DNA of 64,000 bases from Bacteroidota bacterium (lineage in GTDB: Bacteria; Bacteroidota; Bacteroidia; AKYH767-A; 2013-40CM-41-45): NCBI GenBank assembly GCA_016708785.1, contig JADJFC010000011.1:1-64000 (forward strand). The letters run 5' to 3'. Of this stretch, positions 9,120 through 17,302 are shown piece after piece. Position 1 is the stretch's first letter; each line of letters begins with the position of its first letter. The position numbers were made by a program, and so were the translations under genes. Under the pieces are notes generated by a model. The model saw only the letters and a list, made by a program, of their open reading frames with translations, was not told the DNA's origin and did not search any database.

Positions 9120-9701
9120 ATGCACACGATCAGAAAGTTAATACTCTTACTTTTCCTTTGCCAGATTCCTCATCTGTCGAATGCGCAAACAGTCAATATT
9201 GATCTGGTAAGTGCAAACAATGTCGATTTTAGATTCGACTCCTTCTACAAACTTACTAATGGAATCTTTATAGCAAATGCTATTATGTTCAACGTAGAAG
9301 CTGTCGGTACGCAATGGGACCTCTATATGGGCTCGTCGACAACGATCCCCGGAGTTTGGGATAATGTTCAATACTATGGCTCCAGTGGAAACGGAGCGCC
9401 TAGTGTAGGTATCGTTCAAACGAGAGTACACAATCTAAGTGGCACCCCTTTAATATCAGGATTTGTTCCTTTACAAGACATCACAACATCTACCTTAGAT
9501 ATTATCGGAAATCATAATGCTATCGATGCTCCGATCAATTGTTCTGACCCATCGCCAACAGGAACGAATACTCCCGGAAGTTACCTTGCCGATCCGCAAT
9601 GTTATCAATTCCGTGTCGACCTCCGAATCGTTCCGGGATACAACTATCGTCCGGGACTTTATTCGTTGCAGATTGATTTTATTATTGCACCAGACCTTTA
9701 A
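9120..9701 (+). CDS. Secreted fibre-subunit-like protein 2
   Basis: 193 residues with a clear signal peptide (LILLLFLCQIPHLSNAQ). The mature part starts VNIDLVSANNVDFRFDSF and carries the same spaced residues as subunit 1: VDFxF, K, GI, VE, WDLY, ST. It also has the similar ending GLYSLQIDFIIAPDL. It has two Cys (NCSDPS and PQCYQF) near residue 145-165 that could form a disulfide; subunit 1 lacks them. Placed after the terminator of subunit 1, it may be a minor or tip subunit expressed at a lower level. No known family recognised; the link to the locus rests on similarity and position. Confidence 0.6.
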   Translation: MHTIRKLILLLFLCQIPHLSNAQTVNIDLVSANNVDFRFDSFYKLTNGIFIANAIMFNVEAVGTQWDLYMGSSTTIPGVWDNVQYYGSSGNGAPSVGIVQTRVHNLSGTPLISGFVPLQDITTSTLDIIGNHNAIDAPINCSDPSPTGTNTPGSYLADPQCYQFRVDLRIVPGYNYRPGLYSLQIDFIIAPDL

Positions 9702-9708
9702 TATATAA

Positions 9709-9800
9709 TAACGAATAACTAATAGTGAATATCGAGCGGCTGTAGTAGCCGACTTGTTTCCTATGATAACCATTCGTTATTCACTATTAGTTATTCGTTA
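9709..9800. repeat. Long inverted repeat of the AACGAATA/GTGAATA family between convergent genes
   Basis: A 23-bp perfect inverted repeat (arms 9709-9731 and 9778-9800, core TAACGAATAACTAATAG) encloses a 46-base loop. The right arm overlaps the end of kdsB and supplies its last codons and stop. Related tandem words (GAATAGTGAATAACGAATAG) occur at 27535-27566 and 35329-35360, and a short piece lies near 4003. It may act as a bidirectional terminator, but the word structure points to an interspersed repeat family. Confidence 0.7.
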
Positions 9801-10525
9801 ATTTTAAGTAGGTCATCGGGTGTATCAATCGAAACACTCTCCAAATGTGTCACCGCTGCCTTTATCTGATATCCATTTTCAATCCAACGCAATTGCTCCA
9901 ACGACTCCGTGATCTCTAAATTTGTCTTCGCAAGCTTTGAGATCTCCAGCAAAGTTTTTGTTTTGTATCCGTAAATTCCGATGTGCTTATAGTAGGTTGA
10001 ATGTTTCAACCATTCGTCTTCAGGAAAATTTCTGTTGAAAGGAATTGGCGAACGACTGAAATAAATCGCATCCAATTTATTATTCAAAACAACTTTCACA
10101 TTGTTGTGATTGAAAAGTTCTGATTGAGCATCTATCTTTTTTACTAGGGTGCCAATTGCAACACTTTTCTCTTGCATAACTTCACATAGCAGATTGATCT
10201 GCTCAGGATGAATGTAGGGCTCATCGCCTTGTATGTTGATCACTGCATCCCAATCACCGGCTTTACCTGATTCAATGATCTCAGCGCAACGATCGGTTCC
10301 ACTCTGATGTTCGTGTGATGTCATCCATGCTTTGCCACCGAAACTGATGACGTGATCATAAATTCGTTGATCATCCGTTGCAATCAATACTGAACTCAAC
10401 TTGTCTGCTTTTATACATTGCTCGTACACTCGTTGGATCATACTCTTCCCTTGAATATCTACCAATGGTTTTCCCGGAAATCGAGTTGAAGCATAACGTG
10501 CCGGTATGATGCCGATAATTTTCAT
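9791..10525 (-). CDS. kdsB: 3-deoxy-manno-octulosonate cytidylyltransferase (CMP-KDO synthetase)
   Basis: Activates KDO with CTP to CMP-KDO for lipid A/LPS core synthesis in the cytoplasm. The 244 residues match the family's usual length. The nucleotide-binding N-terminus reads IGIIPARYASTRFPGKPL. Other family motifs present are ATDDQRIYD, SGTDRCAEI, NIQGDEPYI, YFSRSPIPF and the C-terminal SVSIDTPDDL. The start ATG at 10525 gives a compact N-terminus directly at the motif. The last codons (INE-stop) fall within the right arm of the 9709-9800 inverted repeat, so the extreme C-terminus seems repeat-derived. It lies downstream of a TonB receptor on the same strand with a 55-bp gap. Confidence 0.96.
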   Translation of the reverse strand: MKIIGIIPARYASTRFPGKPLVDIQGKSMIQRVYEQCIKADKLSSVLIATDDQRIYDHVISFGGKAWMTSHEHQSGTDRCAEIIESGKAGDWDAVINIQGDEPYIHPEQINLLCEVMQEKSVAIGTLVKKIDAQSELFNHNNVKVVLNNKLDAIYFSRSPIPFNRNFPEDEWLKHSTYYKHIGIYGYKTKTLLEISKLAKTNLEITESLEQLRWIENGYQIKAAVTHLESVSIDTPDDLLKINE

Positions 10526-10580
10526 GTTATTTTTTTAACGCTGTGAAATTATTAAAAACTATTCATTGTACCCATGAATT

Positions 10581-12887
10581 CTAGAAAGTAAAATTCACTT
10601 GACCTACGAATTGCCGCGGCGGCTGCATGTCGGCAGGACGTTGCATATATACGTAATTGGTCAGATTCTTGACGATGAACGACAACTTTACATGTTCTGA
10701 TATCGTCCATGACGACCGCAGATCATAAACTGCATCTCCATGGCGATGATATTTACGATAGTGATCTATTCCTAAACCCGGAGGGAATGCCAGATCAAGT
10801 AATCCACTTACAAAGATCTTGTCAATGTTCTCCATCCTGCTGGCATAACGTAAACTCATTCCAAGTTCAAACTTTTTCCATTCAATAGCAAGATCTCCCT
10901 TTAGCATATGCTCTGAACGGTATTTCAGGAAGTCTGTTGAATCACTTCCCATAGCCGTCGACATGCCACCAACTTTTAACACATATGCACTGTCGTATGT
11001 AAGTTGTCTTGGATCAAGGAACGTATAGCTTGCCATAAAATTCACTTTCCAATCTTTTCCTAGCTGTCCCGATAAAAATAAAGATGCTTCCAGACCATCA
11101 ATTCTTGTATCTCCGATATTAAGTGATTTGAATCCATTGCCGATCAGTGGCTCAGTAAATGCTCCCCATTGCGCGAATGCAAATTCCATCATATCCTTAT
11201 ACTCATTCCTAAAAATGGCTACATCAACATATCCTGACCACTTTTTCACGTTGAATAATTGCTTTACACCGATCTCATAACACACTCCGGTCTCAGATTG
11301 AAGATCAGGATTCGGATAAATGACAAGACTTCCAACATTGGTCTTGATGAACATTTCTGCTATAGAAGGAAAACGATAGCCTTGTCCAACAGACGCTCTG
11401 AAATAAGTTCCTTTGAAAGCATTATAATTTACACCTGTCCTGAAAACCGGTGTCCATTTTTCACTTAAACTGTCAACATTATTTCTCTCTGCTCTTGCGC
11501 CTGCAGAGATGGAGAATTTCTTATACTTAAAATCACCCTGTACATAAGCTGCTTGCTGTAATCCTGTGTGATTTCCATATAATTCACTTTCAACTTTCGA
11601 ATGCGTCCTGACAATCCCTGCAATCAGATTTATCTTTTCAGTGAGCGACTTCTGATATTGCAATTCAGAATAAAAAAGAATGGCTGTCGAATTCTGATTA
11701 GTGTTATTCTCATTCGTGGTATTAAACCAACGATTTCTGAATCGGAATGTACCAAGTTTCTTATTCGAATACGTAACAAACGGATCAATATTTGTTCGGT
11801 ATGCTCTTGAGTCACTCAATGTATTTGTTGCCGGCGTATATCCACCTGTTGTATCATTCTGAAAAAGGAAAAATATTGTACTATTCGTTACCATTGTATT
11901 GAAATTTACACCGGCACTAAGCCCTTCGATCTTCTTGAAACGATAACGAGTATTGAAATTGAAACGCCCGCGTCTTTCGCTCTCTCCATCACGATATCCT
12001 TGATCATCGAAAACATTTTCACCGACAACTAAGTCAAGATTTCCTAATTGCTGACTGTGAAAAAAGCTGAAGCCTGTTGTCCGCAACATATTATCGCCCC
12101 ACCATTTCAGATCATACTCTTTTCCATCAATTTTAAAAACCGGACGATCATAAATCCCTGTGAACAATGAAAACTTTGTAATGGGTTTCAATGTAGGATA
12201 TGCTGTTCTGATATTAATCACGCCATTTAAAGCTGATGACCCAAAAAGTACACTCGATGCGCCTTTGATGACTTCCACTTGCTCCAGATTTTCAACAGGA
12301 AGAAAATTCCATTTTGCATCATTGGCATCAGCAGTCAGTTGAGGAAGATCGTCGACAAGGATCTGTACCCGACTTCCGGCGCCATAACTCCAGCCACTAC
12401 CTCCGCGGATATTTGCTTGTCCATCGATGACTGTGAGGCCAGGAATAAACTCCATAGCTTCTTCCATATTCGTGACATTCCTGCTCTCAATTAGTTTCGG
12501 TTTTAAGACTTCCATTGAAACGGTGACATCTTCCAGCCGCTGTTCAAACTTACCGGCACTGATAACCACTGTATTGAGATCAGTACTTGTCCCTTTTAAT
12601 TTTATGTTCAGTGATTTTTTCTCGCCATCAGTTAACAAAATAGTTTGCTTGCTCAATTCATAGGACAACAATCGGAAACTAATCTGATGAGTGCCCGGTG
12701 TCATTGAAACGCTAAACTCTCCATTGACATTTGTATTCGCTTTTACAAGAGAATCGACGTAGACTGAAACTCCAATCAATGGCTCATTCGAAATTGCATC
12801 TGTTACTTTTCCTGTCAGTTCAGCATTCTGCCCAAAGACAAAATTTGAAATAAGCAGCATTAATAGAACATATATTGAATTTCTCAT
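10581..12887 (-). CDS. TonB-dependent outer-membrane receptor with carboxypeptidase-regulatory N-domain
   Basis: 768 residues. The signal peptide (SIYVLLMLLISNFVFGQ) is followed by a CarboxypepD_reg-like domain (LTGKVTDAISNEPLIGVSV, about 24-105), then a plug (VTNMEEAMEFIPGLTVIDGQANIRGGSGW ... VEVIKGASSVLFGSSALNGVINI in shorter pieces) and a 22-strand-type barrel ending in the aromatic residue of QVNFTF. This is the size of cobalamin/siderophore-type receptors rather than the roughly 1000-residue SusC proteins, and no SusD partner is present. Uptake of a metal complex or vitamin driven by TonB is likely; the substrate cannot be read. kdsB follows on the same strand and may be co-transcribed. 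Confidence 0.94.
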   Translation of the reverse strand: MRNSIYVLLMLLISNFVFGQNAELTGKVTDAISNEPLIGVSVYVDSLVKANTNVNGEFSVSMTPGTHQISFRLLSYELSKQTILLTDGEKKSLNIKLKGTSTDLNTVVISAGKFEQRLEDVTVSMEVLKPKLIESRNVTNMEEAMEFIPGLTVIDGQANIRGGSGWSYGAGSRVQILVDDLPQLTADANDAKWNFLPVENLEQVEVIKGASSVLFGSSALNGVINIRTAYPTLKPITKFSLFTGIYDRPVFKIDGKEYDLKWWGDNMLRTTGFSFFHSQQLGNLDLVVGENVFDDQGYRDGESERRGRFNFNTRYRFKKIEGLSAGVNFNTMVTNSTIFFLFQNDTTGGYTPATNTLSDSRAYRTNIDPFVTYSNKKLGTFRFRNRWFNTTNENNTNQNSTAILFYSELQYQKSLTEKINLIAGIVRTHSKVESELYGNHTGLQQAAYVQGDFKYKKFSISAGARAERNNVDSLSEKWTPVFRTGVNYNAFKGTYFRASVGQGYRFPSIAEMFIKTNVGSLVIYPNPDLQSETGVCYEIGVKQLFNVKKWSGYVDVAIFRNEYKDMMEFAFAQWGAFTEPLIGNGFKSLNIGDTRIDGLEASLFLSGQLGKDWKVNFMASYTFLDPRQLTYDSAYVLKVGGMSTAMGSDSTDFLKYRSEHMLKGDLAIEWKKFELGMSLRYASRMENIDKIFVSGLLDLAFPPGLGIDHYRKYHRHGDAVYDLRSSWTISEHVKLSFIVKNLTNYVYMQRPADMQPPRQFVGQVNFTF

Positions 12888-12992
12888 AGTATATTAAATG
12901 TAAAAAAAGCGGCGATGTCGTAATATTGGGTGCTTTTTCTTGTAAGGAATTAGATTTAACAATATTACTGAAATAATAGAAACACAAAATAG

Positions 12993-14107
12993 ATGGATCA
13001 GACGGATGATGAACAATTGATATACAAACTTGCATTACACTTACTTCCAGGCATAGGGCCGGTTAGCGCCAGAAATCTGGTAAGCTATTGCGGCGGAGTA
13101 AAAGAAATTTTCCATACAAAGAAGAGTGAATTGCAAAGAATTCCGTTTATCGGGACAGAAAGAGCAAAGGAAATTCTGAAGTATAAAAATTTCAACAAAA
13201 TTCAGGAAGAACTAGATCAAATCAAGAAGAATAAGATCGAAACACTTTTTTACCTCGATAAAAATTATCCGCAGCGCCTCAGGAATTGTGACGATGCTCC
13301 TATTCTACTCTTTTACAAAGGGAATGCTGATCTGAATTCAGAAAAATTATATCAATAGTAGGGACTAGACATATTACATCCTATGGCAGAGAGTTCACTG
13401 AAAAATTTGTAAAAGAAATCAGCGAATACCGGCCTTTGATTGTCAGCGGCTTAGCTTATGGCGTAGATATTCAGGCGCACAAATCTGCGCTTAAAAATGA
13501 TCTTCCGACTGTTGGTGTGGTTGCACATGGACTGGATAAAATGTATCCTGCTGACAATGCAGCTACTGCAGAAAAGATGTTGTTGAATGGTGGATTGTTG
13601 ACTGAGTACATCCACGGCACAAAACCCGAGCGCGATAATTTTCCGGCTCGAAACAGGATTGTGGCCGGCCTAACAGATGCAGTGATTGTAATTGAATCTG
13701 CTACCCGAGGCGGCGCCTTAATTACAGCGGAAATCGCCAACAGCTATAATCGCGATGTCTTTGCCTTGCCCGGCCGAATAAATGATCTTTACTCAAAAGG
13801 CTGTCATGCGCTTATTAAACAAAACAAGGCAATGATCTTTGAAAGTGCCGCCGATATTGCCGATGCAATGAACTGGAATCAAAAAGAAAAGCCGACCCTC
13901 AATAAACAGATGATGTTATTTGAAGATTATTTACCGGAAGAGCAAATTATTATTAAGGCTTTGAATCAAAAAAATTTACTTTCAATTGACGAAATTGCAT
14001 TAACATCGCTCATGCCTGTGAGTAAAGTCTCATCAATTCTACTAAAACTTGAATTTGCCGGAATCCTAATTCCATTGCCCGGAAAAGTCTTCAAGCTTAA
14101 TAATTAA
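12993..14107 (+). CDS. dprA: DNA-processing protein DprA, frameshifted at an A-tract
   Basis: DprA loads RecA on incoming single-stranded DNA during natural transformation. The first frame (12993-13358) gives an N-terminal helix-hairpin-helix part (LLPGIGPVSARNLVSYCGG) and ends early. The second frame carries the Rossmann fold: IVGTRHITSYG, PLIVSGLAYGVDIQAH, VVAHGLDKMYPA, ARNRIVAGLTDAVIVIES, TRGGALITAEIA, FALPGR, and a C-terminal winged helix (LSIDEIALTSLMPVSKVSSI). Adding one A to the five-A run at 13342-13346 joins them as SEKIISIVGTR. The total of about 371 codons is normal for DprA. Probably a consensus deletion; otherwise a fresh knock-out of transformation. Confidence 0.9.
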
Positions 14108-14207
14108 AAATTAGTTGAAAAAAAGTATTTTGGGAAGTGAAAATTTTAAACTCCTAACCATTCAACAAAATAAAATTCGTTACTTACCATAAAATTTAAA
14201 TTCCCGC

Positions 14208-16355
14208 ATGGCAAAGAAAATACCCCTGTTGGCAATCCTAATTGTCATCACTTTTCTTACTTCATTTGCCGAAAAACCAATCACCGTTTTCAATGAAAAG
14301 ACAGGCGCAATGTCTTTAGATGAACTTACCCACAATGTGATCATCAATTCGCAGAACGAAAAGACAGCAACTAATAATTTTAATCTTGCATTGGCAAAAC
14401 AAGACTGGTCGACCTATGCACATCAAGCCTTGGTCCTTGCTTCATTAAATTATCGTTTTAATCAAAGTCCGGTAGCTATCGACTTTTTCAGAAATGCTGT
14501 AATGGGTTTTAGTAAATCGAATTCAAAAGAAGGACAGGCACTTGCATATTGCGGAATTGCCCTGGTCTTTCAACACAACAACGACCTTGATTCCGCCATT
14601 GAAAACTACAAAAAATCGATCAACCTGAACCATGCTGCGAATAACTTTGTCGGCGAAACAAAAGTTAGGGTCATGCTTTCAAAAGTCTTGGAAGAGAAAG
14701 ACGATCATACTTCAGCACTGCAGAATTTCAAAGAAGCATTGGATATTCTCCCAAGATCCGCTGATTCCTCTTTACAAGCCTATTTTTACAACAGTTATGC
14801 TGAAGAAATGATTCATAGCGGAAAAGGAAGTGACGCTATTCCGTATTTAGATAAAGCATTACTTTTTTCAGCGCAAGACAAAAATCAAAAGGCAATTATT
14901 TTACGGAATATCGGCATTGTGAATTTCAATAAAGGCGATTATACTAATGCTTCAACTTGTTTTGAAAAAAGTCTGGATGCAAATTTCCGTTTGCCGGCAT
15001 TACGACTTTTGCGTGATACTTATCTCAAGCAATACGCCTCGGGGAAAATCAGTGGTGACTCCAAGAAAGAAAATTTGTTTTCCGAGAAATATAAAACTCT
15101 AAAAGATTCTGTTGAAACCGTATTGAATAGCAGAATGCTCAGCCCTGACTCCTTCCTTTTGGAGCTAAAAGAAAAGGTCTATGTGAACAAGCTCCTCACC
15201 CGCACAAAAAGCATGAGCAACGAGACAAATAGAAACAGCTTAGAATTCAATCAAAGGCTTACAGAAGCTGAACTCGAACGATTAAAAGCTGAAGAAGCGC
15301 TGGATCAATTTCATGAAGAACGATTGTCTGAACAAAGTGCCAGTCAGGAACAGGAAGAGCGTTTAAAAGAACTTGAACAAGAAAAGGCTACACAGCAGCT
15401 GGCATTATCGAAGACAGAACTTGCCAGAGAGAAACAACAGAGATTGATCGTTATACTCTTCAGTGGAGTTTTACTTGTCACTACCATCTTAGTTTTCCTA
15501 TATAATCGTTATCGGCTGAAAAAAAAGTCCCATCACGAAATTGACAATGCCTACGGTGAACTGAAATATGCTCACAGGAAATTAAAGGAAACACAGGATC
15601 AATTGATCCGTTCTGAAAAAATGGCGTCTTTAGGTCAAATGACAGCCGGAATAGCACACGAGATCCAGAATCCACTCAACTTTGTTTTAAACTTCGCAGA
15701 AGGCTCAACAGAGCTCTTGAAAGAACTTCGTGAAACAAAAGACGAAGACGACCGACAAGAGATCACAGAAAGCCTTGAAATGAATTTGAAGAAGATCAGT
15801 GAACATAGTAAAAGAGCAGATGCTATTGTAAAAAATATGCTTCAGCACAGTAGATTAAACAAATCTGAACGTTCACCAACTGATTTAAATAAACTGGCAG
15901 AAGAGTATTTTCAACTTGCTTATCATGGACTACGAGCAAAGGACCTTTCTTTCCAATGCAACCTTGAAAGAGAACTTGATCCAAATTTCCCAACATTAAA
16001 TTTGATCCAGCAAGATATAAGCAGGGTTCTTCTGAACTTGTTCAACAACGCTTTTTATGCGGTGAATCAGAAATCGCTAAAGAATAATCCGGGTTTTGTT
16101 CCCACTGTCAAACTCGCTACTCAAGTCTATGGCAATTTCGCATTTCTCACTATCAGCGACAATGGCGATGGAGTCCCAAAAGAACTAAAAGAGAAGATCT
16201 TCGAACCATTTTTTACTACCAAGCCAACCGGACAAGGAACTGGCTTAGGACTTTCGCTAAGTTTTGAGATCATTAAAGCCCACGGAGCACGAATGGAAAT
16301 GGAAAGTGAAGAAGGTATTGGGACAACCTTTAAATTGATATTTACTGTTGGCTGA
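14208..16355 (+). CDS. TPR-repeat sensor histidine kinase
   Basis: 715 residues. A signal/anchor segment at the N-terminus precedes TPR repeats at about 90-290 (AYCGIALVFQHNNDLDSAIENYKKS in parts), a long charged coiled coil (about 330-410), one transmembrane helix (LIVILFSGVLLVTTILVFLYN) and a cytoplasmic transmitter. The H-box is TAGIAHEIQNPLNFV with His at about 484. HATPase motifs are NNAFYAV, ISDNGDGV, FFTTKPTGQGTGLGLS. The transmitter is the same length and closely similar to that of the kinase at 18661-21984, so the two are paralogues and may feed the same partners. No regulator is fused. A strong terminator follows at 16421-16454. Confidence 0.92.
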   Translation: MAKKIPLLAILIVITFLTSFAEKPITVFNEKTGAMSLDELTHNVIINSQNEKTATNNFNLALAKQDWSTYAHQALVLASLNYRFNQSPVAIDFFRNAVMGFSKSNSKEGQALAYCGIALVFQHNNDLDSAIENYKKSINLNHAANNFVGETKVRVMLSKVLEEKDDHTSALQNFKEALDILPRSADSSLQAYFYNSYAEEMIHSGKGSDAIPYLDKALLFSAQDKNQKAIILRNIGIVNFNKGDYTNASTCFEKSLDANFRLPALRLLRDTYLKQYASGKISGDSKKENLFSEKYKTLKDSVETVLNSRMLSPDSFLLELKEKVYVNKLLTRTKSMSNETNRNSLEFNQRLTEAELERLKAEEALDQFHEERLSEQSASQEQEERLKELEQEKATQQLALSKTELAREKQQRLIVILFSGVLLVTTILVFLYNRYRLKKKSHHEIDNAYGELKYAHRKLKETQDQLIRSEKMASLGQMTAGIAHEIQNPLNFVLNFAEGSTELLKELRETKDEDDRQEITESLEMNLKKISEHSKRADAIVKNMLQHSRLNKSERSPTDLNKLAEEYFQLAYHGLRAKDLSFQCNLERELDPNFPTLNLIQQDISRVLLNLFNNAFYAVNQKSLKNNPGFVPTVKLATQVYGNFAFLTISDNGDGVPKELKEKIFEPFFTTKPTGQGTGLGLSLSFEIIKAHGARMEMESEEGIGTTFKLIFTVG

Positions 16356-16420
16356 TTCTGTTGTCTGACTGTGCTTCTGTCTCTTTCTCTGTTTCTATAA
16401 TTTAGAGCCAGAAACAGTCA

Positions 16421-16454
16421 AAAAAAAAGGCGACCAACTTGGTCGCCTTTTTTA
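16421..16454. terminator. Bidirectional Rho-independent terminator
   Basis: AAAAAAGGCGACCAA pairs with TTGGTCGCCTTTTTT with almost no loop spacer, flanked by A-runs and T-runs on the two sides. It lies between the convergent TPR kinase (plus) and H1/SWIB gene (minus), and can serve both. Confidence 0.92.
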
Positions 16455-16472
16455 TAAAACTTTTCTTTACAA

Positions 16473-16877
16473 TTAAGAAAGGTGCTTGCTTACAAGTTTT
16501 GTCATTTCGAACATAGAAACTTGTTTTTTGCCATTGAACACTTTTTTCAAATTGTCATCAGCGTTGATGTTTCTTCTTTCTTTAGGATCTTGAAGATTGT
16601 TCTTCTTGATGTAAGCCCAAAGACGTTTAGTAACTTCTGTACGCGGAAGTGGTTTGCTACCAACAACTGGCTGAAGAGCATCAGAGATGTTCATCGGCTT
16701 CATGAATGCAGCATTTGGTTTACGCTTTACTTTAGCTTTAGCCGGAGCTTTTTTAGCTGGAGCTTTCTTTGCAGGAGCTTTTTTAGCAGCTACTTTTTTC
16801 TTAGCAGGTGCTTTTGGTTTTGCTTTAGCAGCAGCTTTCTTTGCCGGAGCTTTTTTCTTAGCTTTTTTAGTTGCCAT
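16473..16877 (-). CDS. Histone H1-like Lys/Ala-rich protein with C-terminal SWIB/MDM2 domain
   Basis: 134 residues. Residues 1-55 are almost pure Lys/Ala/Pro repeats (KKAPAKKAPAKKAPAKAKVK) like the eukaryotic H1 tail and chlamydial/Bordetella H1-like proteins, and would bind DNA. Residues about 57-134 form a SWIB domain (FMKPMNISDALQPVVGS; RTEVTKRLWAYIKKNNLQD; LKKVF). SWIB domains in chlamydiae and Bacteroidota are found in small or fused proteins whose molecular role is unclear; nucleoid binding or topoisomerase-linked roles are suggested by family context. The gene faces a 420-bp non-coding region with five copies of a TTTTCATAGG motif. Confidence 0.9.
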   Translation of the reverse strand: MATKKAKKKAPAKKAAAKAKPKAPAKKKVAAKKAPAKKAPAKKAPAKAKVKRKPNAAFMKPMNISDALQPVVGSKPLPRTEVTKRLWAYIKKNNLQDPKERRNINADDNLKKVFNGKKQVSMFEMTKLVSKHLS

Positions 16878-16924
16878 GATTTTTAAAACGATTTAAGGTT
16901 TTCTATAGATACAAATCAACGAAG

Positions 16925-17188
16925 ATTTTCATAGGGAAAACACATACCCCTCAAGAAGTTTTCCACAATCCATTTTCCGATTTTCATAGGTAAAAGTCGC
17001 ATAAAAATAGTATGCTTCAGAGGCATATAAATCATGAATTATTTCTCATAGCGAATAACACAACACTTTTATCATTCTTCATTCGTGAAATTTTCGGAAA
17101 ACCCCTGAAAAGCCTATAAACAGTGGCTTTTCAGACTTTTTCATTGGTAAAAAGGAATGCAAAATCTGCTTTCACCTATGAAAAATAA
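16925..17188. promoter_or_regulatory. Cluster of five TTTTCATAGG-type motifs in a long intergenic region
   Basis: Copies are at 16925-16940 and 16980-16995 (ATTTTCATAGGKAAAA), 17041-17057 and 17136-17153 (degenerate), and 17169-17188 on the opposite strand. They lie in the 425-bp gap between the H1/SWIB gene (minus) and the MORN-kinase operon (plus). Repeated spaced motifs upstream of divergent genes suggest binding sites for a regulator. The same gap holds DnaA-box-like words (TTTTCCACA at 16959, TTATCCACA at 17260). Otherwise I see nothing in 16878-17302. Confidence 0.45.
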
Positions 17189-17302
17189 CTGTTAAAAATG
17201 CGATTTGCCTATTCGACAGAATATTGATATTATTGTAAAGAGTACGGCCGGGTTTACACTTATCCACAATGCCCACTTGTTAACAAAGAGAAAATTTACA
17301 TC

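Noticed and set aside
16482..16896. ORFs on the plus strand opposite the H1/SWIB gene
   Set aside because: They are antisense shadows of the Lys/Ala repeats (giving Phe/Ala/Gly runs).
16959..17268. DnaA-box-like words (TTTTCCACA, TTATCCACA) hinting at a replication origin
   Set aside because: Only one perfect box, no box cluster or AT-rich unwinding array beside it, and no origin-linked genes.
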